64,000 bases of DNA from Mycetocola miduiensis. GTDB lineage: Bacteria; Actinomycetota; Actinomycetes; Actinomycetales; Microbacteriaceae. Both the position numbers and the translations under genes were made by a program. The stretch lies in assembly GCF_900115155.1 (NCBI RefSeq), contig NZ_FOVM01000006.1, forward strand, positions 62,001 to 126,000, read 5' to 3'. Numbering within the stretch: the first letter of the stretch is position 1; every line of letters starts with the position of its first letter. The notes beneath the pieces are model-generated. The model was not told the origin of the DNA. It saw only the letters and a program-made list of their open reading frames with translations, and made no database searches. Below, piece by piece: positions 1 to 8,389 of this stretch.

Positions 1-306
1 GGTGCCCGAGAGCACAATGACGAGCGAGTCGGCTCCGACGCTGGCGGGCGCTCGGTAGAAAAACTCGTCGGAGTTGATGGCGACCGAGGGCGTCAGCGAG
101 TCGCGATCCATCACGAACTGGGCCGCCTGAAGGCCGACGAACGAGCCACCGGCACCGACCCAAAAGACTCGCTTCGGGGCTTGTTTGAGTCCGGAGACGA
201 ACCCGTCAATCGAGTCCCACAGGCTCAGGGCGTGGGTCTGGGTGGCCGAAATGTTCTCGGGTGCCGGTGCGACGGTCGATGGTCCGACATAGGTTCCGTT
301 GGTCAT
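1..306 (-). CDS. frlB: SIS-domain sugar isomerase/deglycase, FrlB-like (C-terminus outside window)
   Basis: The first 102 codons are present, with ATG complementary to 304-306; the gene runs off the left edge. Residues about 30-100 form the start of a SIS (sugar isomerase) fold, including VFWVGAGGS and LVIVLSGT, and the pattern matches the N-terminal half of fructoselysine-6-phosphate deglycases, including the INSDEF-type stretch of Bacillus FrlB. That enzyme splits a 6-phosphorylated Amadori compound into glucose 6-phosphate and a free amino acid. The gene is last in a seven-gene operon, 20 bases after an FrlD-like kinase that would make its substrate. Family placement is good; the substrate is inferred from context. 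Confidence 0.75.
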   Translation of the reverse strand, partial: MTNGTYVGPSTVAPAPENISATQTHALSLWDSIDGFVSGLKQAPKRVFWVGAGGSFVGLQAAQFVMDRDSLTPSVAINSDEFFYRAPASVGADSLVIVLSGT

Positions 307-326
307 TGTTCTCCTAGCTAAGGGGT

Positions 327-1154
327 CTATGAGGTGGTGTGGAGGGGGAGTTGAAGGTTCGACCCGAATCCGAACGCGCCCAACTGGGTGCAGGTAGCGG
401 ACGCGGCTGATGCGGCATCCGCAAGGAACGACCCGGGGTCTTCTCCGCGGAGCAGTCCGACCAGCACCCGCGCGCTGAAGGTGTCGCCCGCACCAAGGGT
501 GTCCACGACCGTCGTCGGTGTCGCCGAGGATGTCCAGGTCTCAGCCGCATTCGTGAGAATCGCGCCGCGATCGCCCCGGGTCACGAGGGTCCATTCGGCG
601 CCCGCAGCGCAGCTGGTCTCGATTAGCTCGGCAATCTCCGTGTCGGTAAGGTCTCCGCCGGAGAACGACGCCAGGTAGCAGAGCGGCGCTACGGATGTGA
701 CGTGGCTCTGGTCCCGGCGAATCGAGAAGTCGTAGGAGAGTCGTGCCAGCCCGGAGAACGTGTCGAGGTGGCTGTCGAGCCCGCTGGAGGCTCCGATGTG
801 TACGGCATCGAAACCCGACACGAAGTCGAGATCCTCGGAATCCGGCTGAAATTCCGAGACCCCTTTGTCAGAGCTGACAAAGACCCGATCGCCGTCAGCG
901 TTGCCGACCACGCAGTAGGCGGTGCAGCCCTTCACGGTTCTCAGCCGCTGAATGTCGACGCCCTCAGCGGCCAGGGAGTTGCGGAGGAGCGCGCCGGCGG
1001 CGTCGTCGGCGATCGCACCGATGTACGCCGTGTCCGCGCCGAAACGCGCGGCGAAGACCGAGACGTTGACGCAGTTGCCGCCGGGGAACATCCGGGCATG
1101 CTCGGGGTAGCAGTCGACGACATTATCACCGACCGCGACGATACGGGGAGGCAT
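327..1154 (-). CDS. frlD: PfkB-family kinase, fructoselysine 6-kinase-like
   Basis: A 275-residue ribokinase/PfkB protein. The N-terminus has VGDNVVDCYPE and GGNCVNVSV, closely matching the GDN.VD.YP and GGNAVNVAV signature of FrlD. The C-terminal PfkB motif DTLGAGDTFSA (near residue 220) carries the catalytic aspartate and anion hole. FrlD phosphorylates fructoselysine or related fructosyl-amino acids on C6 in the cytoplasm. It starts 4 bases after the FAD oxidase gene and ends just before the SIS deglycase gene, the kinase-deglycase pairing of frl operons. Another sugar-amine substrate is possible. Confidence 0.8.
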   Translation of the reverse strand: MPPRIVAVGDNVVDCYPEHARMFPGGNCVNVSVFAARFGADTAYIGAIADDAAGALLRNSLAAEGVDIQRLRTVKGCTAYCVVGNADGDRVFVSSDKGVSEFQPDSEDLDFVSGFDAVHIGASSGLDSHLDTFSGLARLSYDFSIRRDQSHVTSVAPLCYLASFSGGDLTDTEIAELIETSCAAGAEWTLVTRGDRGAILTNAAETWTSSATPTTVVDTLGAGDTFSARVLVGLLRGEDPGSFLADAASAASATCTQLGAFGFGSNLQLPLHTTS

Positions 1155-1158
1155 CCCG

Positions 1159-2289
1159 CTATGAGGTTGGCACGCTGAAGCGCGACAGCCGGAACCTCTG
1201 CAGCAGCGGGCTGGCGATGCCGGTGAGAATTTCCTGAGCGACGAGTTCGCCGAGGATCAGCCCGAGCGTCGCGCCGCTGTGCGTGAACAGCACGTGCAGG
1301 CCGGGGATCTCGTCGACAGGCCCTGCGACGGGTTCACCATCACCGGGGATGGGCTTCGGTCCCACGCCGTAGCGATCCAGTTCAAGAGTGGGGTGGCCCG
1401 CCAGGACGGCGGATGCTTCGGCCAGCAGACCGGCGAGGGTGTCGTCGTTCACCTGGTACGAACCGTTTCCGAGGTCGACGACCTCTTCTTCCGACCAGCC
1501 CGAATCGAGGACCAGAGTGCCGTCCGGAGTCGGTCGAACCGCCACGCGAGGCGTGTTGAGCACGGCTTTCAGGTCGGTCTTCACCGGGTGGGTCGTGAGC
1601 AGCAGTGAGATCGGCGTCTGGTCTTCGACCCTCACTCCGAGCTCGTCGAGGGCGCCGGGCACCCACGGACCAGCGGCCAGGACCACCGCGTCTGCCTCGT
1701 GCACGTCGCCGCCAGCGGTTCGCGCGCCGCTGGCGCGCCCGTTCGTGACGTCAACACTGACACGGCCGACATTGTCGTGCACGGTCCCACCAGCCGCCCG
1801 GAACCCGGAAAGTAGGTGTTCGATCAGGGAAGGGAGGTCCACCCACCCCTCACCGGGGTTGAAGATCGCACCTTCCGAATTCACCGAAGATGGATCGACA
1901 CCGGGTGTCCAACGCTCGATCTCGTCGGGCTGCAACCAGACCGAGTCGTAACCGATCGAACGTTCGTGCTGGTAGCGACTCGCGTAGCTCTCGCCTGGAG
2001 CGGCCCAGGTCAGGCCGCCCTCGAAACGGAGAAAGCGGTTGTCGCCGAGCTTCTGGCCGAGAGTGCGGTAGCGGTCGATGCCCGCCATCCGAAGCGCGTG
2101 GTACTCCGGTGAGCGCTCGCCGGCGGAGTTCAGCCATGACAGTGATCGTCCGGATGCACCGGAGGAGATCGCTGATTCGGTGAGGAGTGTCACGGATGCC
2201 CCCGCTCGGGCGAGGTGGGTGGCGGTCGATACGCCGAGCACTCCTCCTCCGATGACGACGACGCGAGCTGAGCTGGTAGGGGTTGTCAT
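1159..2289 (-). CDS. FAD-dependent amine/amino-acid oxidase (DAO family)
   Basis: A 376-residue DAO-fold flavoprotein starting at the ATG complementary to 2287-2289, which overlaps the stop of the preceding gene as ATGA; the reading frame stays open further upstream but that part overlaps the Gfo/Idh gene and is not coding. The N-terminal Rossmann motif VVVIGGGVLGVSTA binds FAD, and the C-terminal HSGATLGLILGEL segment is typical of the family. Relatives include sarcosine oxidase, D-amino acid oxidase and amadoriases. With FrlD/FrlB-like genes downstream, an amadoriase or another secondary-amine oxidase is the likeliest role; the substrate is not proven by sequence. Confidence 0.8.
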   Translation of the reverse strand: MTTPTSSARVVVIGGGVLGVSTATHLARAGASVTLLTESAISSGASGRSLSWLNSAGERSPEYHALRMAGIDRYRTLGQKLGDNRFLRFEGGLTWAAPGESYASRYQHERSIGYDSVWLQPDEIERWTPGVDPSSVNSEGAIFNPGEGWVDLPSLIEHLLSGFRAAGGTVHDNVGRVSVDVTNGRASGARTAGGDVHEADAVVLAAGPWVPGALDELGVRVEDQTPISLLLTTHPVKTDLKAVLNTPRVAVRPTPDGTLVLDSGWSEEEVVDLGNGSYQVNDDTLAGLLAEASAVLAGHPTLELDRYGVGPKPIPGDGEPVAGPVDEIPGLHVLFTHSGATLGLILGELVAQEILTGIASPLLQRFRLSRFSVPTS

Positions 2290-3350
2290 GATGTCCTTGC
2301 TGGTGAGAGAAGAGAGGAGCCGCTGGCGGCAACGGAGTGGATGTGTTCGATGAGTTCGATGACCTCGAGTGAGTCGCGGGGATCGACCGGGAGGGATGCG
2401 CCGCGAAGCAGGGCATCCGCCAGCAACGCGTAGAAGTCGTCGTAGGAGCCGCGTCGTGCAGGTACGCCGGCGGTCGATTCTCCGACCCCGAGTTTTCCCC
2501 AGGCTGTTGGAGGCTCGACACCGTAGTCGGGATCCGCTGGCGAGGCACCCCGCAACAATGCTTCCTCCTGGAGGTCGAGACCCCATTTCGTGTAGCCCGA
2601 CTGCGAGCCGAGTACGCGGAACCGGGGACCGGACTGGGCCGAGACCGAACTCATCCACAAATGTGTTCGAACTCCTGAGGAGTGACGGAGCGCGACGAAT
2701 GCGTCATCGTCGGCGACATTGTGCGGATTGCGCACGTCGAGTTCGGCGGAGATCTCTTCGACCGCTCCGAACAACTGGAGCGCCTGGTCGAGAAGATGCG
2801 TCCCCAGATCGAAGAGGATGCCGCCGCCCTCGTCGGCCGTGGTCGTCGCCTTCCAAGCCTTGGACGGTGTCGGCTTCCACCACTCGAACCTCGATTCGAA
2901 GCGGTGAACCTCGCCGAGAGCACCCTGCTCGAGCAGTTCGCGCAGGGTGAGGAAGTCGGCGTCCCATCGCCGATTCTGGAAGACGGTTAGCGGCACGTTT
3001 TTCGCGGTCGCTTGATCGATGACCGCCCGCCCTTCGGCCGACGTTGCCGTAAACGGTTTGTCGACGACGACGGCGAGGCCAGCGTCGATTGCGCGCATCG
3101 CGATGTCCGCGTGAGTGTTGGGCGGGGAGCCGATCACGACGAGATCCAGTTCATCCGATCGGTCGAACAGTCCGTCGGCGGTGTCGACGATGCGCGCCTC
3201 TTGATGCTGGCTGGAGGCTGCATCCTTTCGTTCAGGGTCCGACGTCACGACGAGGTCCACCGAGAATTCCGGATTCGCCGCGAGGAGCGGGCCATGGAAG
3301 ACACGACCCGACGTGCCGAATCCGATGATGGCGGTCCGGATCCCGGTCAC
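2286..3350 (-). CDS. Gfo/Idh/MocA-family NAD(P)-dependent oxidoreductase
   Basis: A 354-residue protein with an N-terminal Rossmann fold (AIIGFGTSGRVFH) and the conserved VDKPFT motif near residue 95, where the lysine takes part in catalysis in this family. The C-terminal half is the usual alpha/beta substrate domain (DLGTHLLDQ). Such enzymes oxidise or reduce sugars and sugar derivatives with NAD(P). It overlaps the ABC ATPase gene by one base and the FAD oxidase gene by four. In this operon it might act on a dicarbonyl sugar released by an amadoriase, such as glucosone; this is inference. Confidence 0.8.
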   Translation of the reverse strand: MTGIRTAIIGFGTSGRVFHGPLLAANPEFSVDLVVTSDPERKDAASSQHQEARIVDTADGLFDRSDELDLVVIGSPPNTHADIAMRAIDAGLAVVVDKPFTATSAEGRAVIDQATAKNVPLTVFQNRRWDADFLTLRELLEQGALGEVHRFESRFEWWKPTPSKAWKATTTADEGGGILFDLGTHLLDQALQLFGAVEEISAELDVRNPHNVADDDAFVALRHSSGVRTHLWMSSVSAQSGPRFRVLGSQSGYTKWGLDLQEEALLRGASPADPDYGVEPPTAWGKLGVGESTAGVPARRGSYDDFYALLADALLRGASLPVDPRDSLEVIELIEHIHSVAASGSSLLSPARTS

Positions 3351-4120
3351 TAGAGCACCTCAGAGAGGAAGAGGCGGAGCCTGGGACTCTGCGGCTTGTC
3401 GAAGAGGTCTTCAGGTCGCCCGGCTTCGACGACCTTGCCCGCGTCCATGAACACAACCTGGTCGGCGACGCGGCGGGCGAAGTTCATCTCGTGGGTCACG
3501 ACGACCATGGTCATGCCCCGCTGGCCGAGAGAGGCCATGAGGTTGAGGACGCCCTTGACGAGTTCGGGGTCGAGCGCGCTGGTGACCTCGTCGAAGAGCA
3601 TCACCTCCGGCTCCATGGCAAGGGCACGCGCGATCGCAACGCGCTGCTGCTGGCCACCGGACAAGTCGCGCGGCCGGTGGTGTGCGCGGTCTGCCAGCCC
3701 GACCTCGGCGAGACGATCCGCCGCGACGTCAAGCGACTGCTGCTTGCCCAGTCCTTTGACCGTGCGGAGGGCGAGCGCGACGTTTTCGAGCGCGGTGTGG
3801 TCGGGAAACAGGTTGAAGTGCTGGAACACCAGCCCGATCCGCCGGCGGAGGATGTCGGGCTTCACCTTCAGCGCACTTTCCCCGGCGAGGAGCACGTCTC
3901 CGCTCTTGGGCTCATGCAACCGGTTGATGCCGCGGAGCATGGTGGACTTACCCGAGCCGGACGGGCCGATCACGCAGGTTGTCGTGCCTGGTTCGACCTT
4001 CATGCTCACTCCGCGGATGACGTCGATGTCTCCGTAGGCCATGGTGAGGTCGACCAGCTCAAGCCCGGAGCCGTTGTAGACGACCGCGTCGGTGACGGGG
4101 ATAGGTGATGTGTAGGTCAT
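3350..4120 (-). CDS. Polar amino-acid-type ABC transporter ATP-binding protein
   Basis: A 256-residue ATPase of the GlnQ/HisP class. It has Walker [10 protein letters not shown] near residue 52, signature [15 protein letters not shown], Walker [13 protein letters not shown] and the switch histidine in VVVTHEM. The first 20 residues are an extra non-conserved leader. It overlaps the permease gene by four bases and the Gfo/Idh gene by one, so the operon is translationally coupled. It should power uptake of the amino acid or amino-acid conjugate used by this operon. Confidence 0.9.
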   Translation of the reverse strand: MTYTSPIPVTDAVVYNGSGLELVDLTMAYGDIDVIRGVSMKVEPGTTTCVIGPSGSGKSTMLRGINRLHEPKSGDVLLAGESALKVKPDILRRRIGLVFQHFNLFPDHTALENVALALRTVKGLGKQQSLDVAADRLAEVGLADRAHHRPRDLSGGQQQRVAIARALAMEPEVMLFDEVTSALDPELVKGVLNLMASLGQRGMTMVVVTHEMNFARRVADQVVFMDAGKVVEAGRPEDLFDKPQSPRLRLFLSEVL

Positions 4121-4911
4121 GTGTTGCTCCCGTAGGTGAGTGCGACCGGTGACTGCGGCTGAATCTCTTCGACTTCGTCGAGTCCGCTCTTGGGCGGCGT
4201 TGCCTTGCGGCGGCCGGTGCGGAACCGGTTGTCGAAGTAGTTGACGAGGTGCGTCAGCGGGATGGTGATGATCAGGTAGAAGAGGCCGGCCATGACGAGC
4301 GGCGACAGGTTGCCGGTCAGAACTGCGGCGTCCTGCCCGACCCGGAAGAGTTCACGTTCGCTGACGAGCAGGCCCAGGAAGTACACGAGGCTCGAGTCCT
4401 TGACGATTGCGATGAACTGGTTGACGAGAGCCGGCAGGACCCGTCGGATGCCTTGCGGGACGACGACGAGGCGCATGGCCTTTCCGTAGCTCATGCCGAG
4501 GGCTCGACAGGCCTCAAGCTGGCCGCGGTCGACGCTTTGGATGCCTGCACGGAAGATCTCACCGATGTAGGCGGAAGCGATCAAGCTCAGGGCGAGAATG
4601 CCGAGCGGATAGGGCGAGGGGCCGAACACGGTCTGGCTGAAACGTGCGAAGCCCTGGCCGATGAGAAGGATCGTGAGGATCGCTGGAAGGCCACGGAAGA
4701 TATCCGTGTAGATTCGCGCCGGGATGCGCAGCCAGCGAGAGGTGGAGATGCCCATCACGGCGATGATCATGCCGAGGACGACTCCAATAATCGTGGCTGC
4801 GATGGAGATGATGAGGGTGTTGACGAGGCCGGTGCCGAGCAGTTGCGGCAGGACGACGATCATCGCCTCGACGTCGAAGAAGGTTTTGACGATGTTGTCG
4901 AACCAGTCCAT
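4117..4911 (-). CDS. Polar amino-acid ABC transporter permease
   Basis: A 264-residue HisM/GlnP-type inner-membrane permease with about five hydrophobic segments. The EAA-loop region ([25 protein letters not shown] region, near residue 135) contacts the ATPase. There is one permease gene only, so the complex is probably a homodimer with the neighbouring ATPase. The C-terminal cytoplasmic tail of about 35 residues is unusually long. The stop overlaps the ATPase start by four bases. Confidence 0.9.
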   Translation of the reverse strand: MDWFDNIVKTFFDVEAMIVVLPQLLGTGLVNTLIISIAATIIGVVLGMIIAVMGISTSRWLRIPARIYTDIFRGLPAILTILLIGQGFARFSQTVFGPSPYPLGILALSLIASAYIGEIFRAGIQSVDRGQLEACRALGMSYGKAMRLVVVPQGIRRVLPALVNQFIAIVKDSSLVYFLGLLVSERELFRVGQDAAVLTGNLSPLVMAGLFYLIITIPLTHLVNYFDNRFRTGRRKATPPKSGLDEVEEIQPQSPVALTYGSNT

Positions 4912-4939
4912 GGTGATCTCTCAGAAGCTAGGGGGTGGT

Positions 4940-4973
4940 GCGGGTGTCCACGCGCTGCCGCGCGGACACCCGC
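4940..4973 (-). promoter_or_regulatory. Hairpin between binding-protein and permease genes
   Basis: Perfect 10-base arms, GCGGGTGTCC at 4940-4949 and GGACACCCGC at 4964-4973, with an inner CGCG/CGCG pairing. It lies in the 68-base gap after the solute-binding protein gene. Such hairpins commonly stabilise upstream mRNA or attenuate downstream transcription, giving more binding protein than membrane components. There is no U-tract, so complete termination is unlikely. Confidence 0.6.
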
Positions 4974-4979
4974 AACGGT

Positions 4980-5855
4980 TTAGGATTCAGGCGTCGGGGT
5001 CGACGTCTGTTCGGCTTTCGGCAGGTACTGCTCGGGCATGGGGGAACCTGGGAACCACTTCTCGTACAGTTCCTTCCAGGTTCCGTCTTCCATCGCTTCG
5101 GCGAGTCCCTTGTTGAGGGCCTCCACAAGTTCTGTGTTTCCCTTCGCCACGGCGAAGCCGGCTGGGGCGTCGAACGAGGGGATGTCACTGACGCTGACGA
5201 GTCCGAACTGCTCGATGTATGCCTTGGCCGACTCGTAGTCGAGGAAGTGGGCGTCGACGGTGCCGGTGTTCAGCGCGGAGATTGCCGAGTTGTTGTCGGG
5301 GAACCGCACCAGCTCCGTGTCCTTGAAGTTCTTGACGGCGTAATTCTCCTGGAGCGTGCCCTGGACGACGCCCAGGCGCTTTCCGGCAAGGTCATCCTCC
5401 GTCTTCACGGCCGATTCCTTGGAACTGAGGATGGTGAGGTAGCCGGCGAGGTAACCGTCGCTGAAGTCGACCGTCTGCTTGCGCTCGTCGGTGATGCCGA
5501 TCGCAGCAACCCCGACGTCGTACTGCTCGTTCGCCACGGCGGCGAGGAGGCTGGAGAAGTCCTGCCCGGTGAAGACGACATTGTCGATGCCGACGCGGTC
5601 GGCGACATCCTTGAACAGCTCGACGTCGAAGCCGGTGAACTCTCCACTGGCATCCGTGAAGGTGTACGGCTTGATGTCGCCGACGCTGGCCACGCGGACC
5701 TCGCCCGGGGTGATCAGGTTGTAGGGGTTGTCATCGGTGCTGCCGGCGGCTTGCTGGCTGCCTCCACCTGCTCCGCTGCAGGCAGAGAGAGTGAGGGCGA
5801 CGGCTGCGGCGGCTGCGAGAATTGCGGCCCGGCGACGAGGAACTTGGTACTTCAC
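4980..5855 (-). CDS. Amino-acid-type ABC transporter substrate-binding lipoprotein
   Basis: A 291-residue periplasmic-type binding protein 3 family member (SBP_bac_3). It begins with a GTG codon, an arginine-rich n-region, a hydrophobic core and the lipobox LSAC near residue 25, so it should be a lipoprotein on the outer face of the membrane. Family landmarks include [16 protein letters not shown] and [15 protein letters not shown]. It is the first gene of the leftward operon, and its promoter region holds two palindromes shared with the divergent LacI gene. The likely ligand is an amino acid, opine or fructosyl-amino acid. Confidence 0.9.
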   Translation of the reverse strand: MKYQVPRRRAAILAAAAAVALTLSACSGAGGGSQQAAGSTDDNPYNLITPGEVRVASVGDIKPYTFTDASGEFTGFDVELFKDVADRVGIDNVVFTGQDFSSLLAAVANEQYDVGVAAIGITDERKQTVDFSDGYLAGYLTILSSKESAVKTEDDLAGKRLGVVQGTLQENYAVKNFKDTELVRFPDNNSAISALNTGTVDAHFLDYESAKAYIEQFGLVSVSDIPSFDAPAGFAVAKGNTELVEALNKGLAEAMEDGTWKELYEKWFPGSPMPEQYLPKAEQTSTPTPES

Positions 5856-5944
5856 GGCGAATCCAATCGGGGTGGTTGGCGTGCAGGCCGGCTGAGCGAC
5901 GGCTCTGTTGCTCTGGGAAGGGAATTGGTGCTGATGGCTTGCCT

Positions 5945-5982
5945 TGAGTCCGGACTCATTTGCTATGGTGAGTCCGGACTCA
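5945..5982. promoter_or_regulatory. Two identical 14-bp palindromic operators for the divergent LacI regulator
   Basis: The perfect palindrome TGAGTCCGGACTCA occurs at 5945-5958 and again at 5969-5982, centres 24 bases apart. Both lie in the 193-base gap between the ABC/Amadori operon (leftward) and the lacI-type gene (rightward). LacI dimers bind such symmetric sites with a central CG. The pair probably represses both directions until an inducer appears. Confidence 0.8.
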
Positions 5983-6048
5983 ATTGCATGAGTAGGAACT
6001 TACATCGGCCCCCGAGGGGTGTCAATAGCCTCTTTTGGAAAGGTTGCC

Positions 6049-7122
6049 ATGACCGCAGCATCGAGGAGACGCGAAGTGACCGTCGCCGACGTCGCACGTG
6101 AGGCGGGCGTCGCGAAAGCCACGGCGTCTCGGGCGCTCGGCGGGTACGGAGCGGTGAGCGATGAAGCGCGCGATCGTGTTCTGGCGGCGGCAGAAGCACT
6201 GGGATATCGCCCAAACGAGCTCGCCCGCAGCATGAACACGGGCAAGTCGAAGACCATCGGGGTCGTCGTCGGCGACATCGAGAACGGCTATTTCGGCTTG
6301 GCGATGCGGGGGATTTCGGATGCCGCGAAGCGGGCCGGGTACGACATCATCCTGGTCAACACGTCCGAAGACGTCGAGGCTGAGATCGACGCGGTGCGCT
6401 TACTCCTCGACAAGCGCGTAGACGGGTTGATCGTCGCCCCCGCATCCGCATACCGAACGGAACACCTGCGCGAAGTGCACCAATCCGGCCACCCGCTCGT
6501 GTTGCTCGACCGGCGGATCGAAAGCTTGCCTGCCGTCTCGGTTGGCGTCGACATCGCTCCGGCTGCGCGTGCAGCGACGAGAGCTCTCGTCGCTGAGGGG
6601 CATCGGCGCATCGCATTTGTTTCCGCGCTGGGGACCGATGGTGAGCGTTACAGCGGATTGCCCCTCGGCGTTTCGTCGGTGACGGACCGCCTGGTGGGGA
6701 TCCTTCAGGGACTGGAAGAGACAGGTATTCCGATTTCGCCAGAGCTGATCCGGTTCGAGGCACACGGCGCGGAGAAGACACATGCGGTGATCGCGGATCT
6801 GCTGGCGCTCAGCGAGCCGCCGACCGCGATCCTCCTTTCGGATAGCCTCGTCGCTCTCAACGTACTGCTCGCTTTCCGCGAGCTGGGAATAAAGGTCCCC
6901 CGCGACGTTTCCGTTGTTGCCTTCGACGACGTCGATTGGGCGGCCATCACCGATCCGCCGATGACGGTCGTGTCCCAGCCGATCTACGACGTCGGTGTCA
7001 CCGCGGCGGAGGAACTGCTTCGACTGATGCGCGGAATGGCGCCGGATGCCACTACTCTTCGTCTGCCTGCGGCGCTGGTGGAGCGGGATTCGATCGGCCC
7101 GGTGGCGGTCAGTGCCCAGTAG
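6049..7122 (+). CDS. LacI-family transcriptional regulator
   Basis: A 357-residue repressor. The start is ATG 6049, preceded by GGAAAGG at 6037-6043; an in-frame GTG at 6019 is less likely. The N-terminal helix-turn-helix (VTVADVAREAGVAKATASRAL) and the hinge region NELARSMNTGKSKTIGVVV are typical, followed by a two-lobed ligand domain (residues about 65-350). It is divergent from the Amadori-type operon and shares two 14-base palindromes with it, so it most likely controls that operon and itself. Its 3' end overlaps the convergent neighbour by 14 bases. Confidence 0.9.
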   Translation: MTAASRRREVTVADVAREAGVAKATASRALGGYGAVSDEARDRVLAAAEALGYRPNELARSMNTGKSKTIGVVVGDIENGYFGLAMRGISDAAKRAGYDIILVNTSEDVEAEIDAVRLLLDKRVDGLIVAPASAYRTEHLREVHQSGHPLVLLDRRIESLPAVSVGVDIAPAARAATRALVAEGHRRIAFVSALGTDGERYSGLPLGVSSVTDRLVGILQGLEETGIPISPELIRFEAHGAEKTHAVIADLLALSEPPTAILLSDSLVALNVLLAFRELGIKVPRDVSVVAFDDVDWAAITDPPMTVVSQPIYDVGVTAAEELLRLMRGMAPDATTLRLPAALVERDSIGPVAVSAQ

Positions 7123-7423
7123 GACGCAGCTCGATCGGCGGCTCGGGCCGCCGCCTCGAGCGCGGCGGGGGCGGCGGCGGCACTTCCTTGGCCGCGATCA
7201 CCGCACTGAACGCGATGGTCTCCAGCCCGCGCTTCGTCGCGATCGCGCAGTGAGTGTCGTCGGCGCGGAGGAACCAGCCGAGGGCATCCGTCGCCTGCCC
7301 GTCAGGCAGCTGGTGTCGCACGACGACGCGGGTTCCTTCGCCGGCGGAGCGGAGGAACGCGACCGCCTCATCGCCTAACATGCGGATTTCGGAGTGTGGG
7401 GGAGCATCCGTCCAGCCTCTCAT
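7109..7423 (-). CDS. Small SH3-like domain protein (resembles N-terminal module of actinobacterial GNATs)
   Basis: A 104-residue protein. The middle part (RVVVRHQLPDG through TDALGWFLRADD and TKRGLETIAFSAVIAAKEVPPPP) resembles the SH3-like module at the N-terminus of Rv0428c-type acetyltransferases, but no acetyltransferase domain follows. The C-terminus is proline- and arginine-rich. It may be a free-standing regulatory or binding module; its function is unknown. It overlaps the lacI gene end by 14 bases, convergently. Confidence 0.6.
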   Translation of the reverse strand: MRGWTDAPPHSEIRMLGDEAVAFLRSAGEGTRVVVRHQLPDGQATDALGWFLRADDTHCAIATKRGLETIAFSAVIAAKEVPPPPPPRSRRRPEPPIELRPTGH

Positions 7424-7506
7424 GAGCCGCCGTCGAACCCCCTAGCCGACCGATCGAGCGGCGGCGTACCCTGATGTCGCCATCAACCAACGACGAAGGG
7501 AACCCC

Positions 7507-8274
7507 ATGCCTGACATCACGGTCACGACTCCCGGCGCACCCTGCTGGCTCGAGCTTACGACCTCAGATCCTGCTCGCTCGCAGGAGTTCTACAGCGCGC
7601 TCTTCGGATGGGACGCAGAAACCGGCGATGAGGTGTTGTACGGCGGGTACGTCAGCTTCAGCATCGCGCACCGGCGCGTGGCCGGCGCCATGAAGAAGCA
7701 GGACGATGCGCCGTACCCCGACACCTGGTCGGTGTACCTGCTCACGACGGATGCTGAGGCGACCGCCGAGGCGATCGCCGAAGCAGGTGGGATGAATATG
7801 TTCGAGGCGATGAACGTGCCGGAGATGGGCGTGATGGGCTTCGCCACCGACCCTGTCGGCGCGACGGTCGGGTATTGGCAGCCAGGCAAGCACACGGGGT
7901 TCCAGGTGGAGCGGGAGCACGGCGCTCCGGTCTGGTGCGAACTGCTGGCGACAGACTTCGACAAGGAGGTCGAGTTCTACGAGAAGGCCTTCGACTGGAC
8001 CCTGAGCCCCGTGGACACCGGCGACGAGTTTCGGTACATGGTGTTCGAGAAAGACGGCAAGCAGTTCTGCGGCATTTACGACGCCGCCTCCATGCTCGGC
8101 GATGAGCCGGCCGGCTGGGCGGTGTATTTCGGTGCGACGGATGTCGACGCAACGGTCGCGAAAGCCGTCGAGCTCGGTGCGACGGTGAAGGACGAAGCCA
8201 CGGACACGCCGTACGGCCGAATTGCGAGCCTCATCGACCCGACCGGGGCTGTGCTGCGAGTGATGTCGATCTGA
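7507..8274 (+). CDS. VOC-family (glyoxalase/bleomycin-resistance fold) protein, two domains
   Basis: A 255-residue protein with tandem VOC domains, residues about 10-120 and 135-255. Both have the F.S.LFGW/FYEKAFDW pattern at their start and GATVGYWQP or GAVLRVMSI at their end. The start ATG 7507 follows a GAAGGGAACC ribosome site; the longer frame from 7474 is not preferred. Family members are often annotated as hydroxylases or resistance proteins, but this branch has no fixed reaction. It stands alone, with no operon partner. Confidence 0.85.
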   Translation: MPDITVTTPGAPCWLELTTSDPARSQEFYSALFGWDAETGDEVLYGGYVSFSIAHRRVAGAMKKQDDAPYPDTWSVYLLTTDAEATAEAIAEAGGMNMFEAMNVPEMGVMGFATDPVGATVGYWQPGKHTGFQVEREHGAPVWCELLATDFDKEVEFYEKAFDWTLSPVDTGDEFRYMVFEKDGKQFCGIYDAASMLGDEPAGWAVYFGATDVDATVAKAVELGATVKDEATDTPYGRIASLIDPTGAVLRVMSI

Positions 8275-8389
8275 GCACTCGCCGAACGGGGCGCTCCGCG
8301 TCCGGGCGGTTTCACTTAGTCCGGACGGATTCATGCGGAGCACCGGGGGTTTCCGTCCGCATCAGGTGATGTCGATCTGATTCTTCGCG

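Noticed and set aside
1159-2658. Longer (499-codon) start for the FAD oxidase
   Set aside because: The extra N-terminus overlaps the Gfo/Idh gene and lacks the FAD motif; the ATGA overlap start at 2289 is much better supported.
5856-6048. Defined -35/-10 promoters for the divergent Amadori operon
   Set aside because: Several weak hexamer pairs overlap the palindromes but none is convincing, so only the operators are reported.
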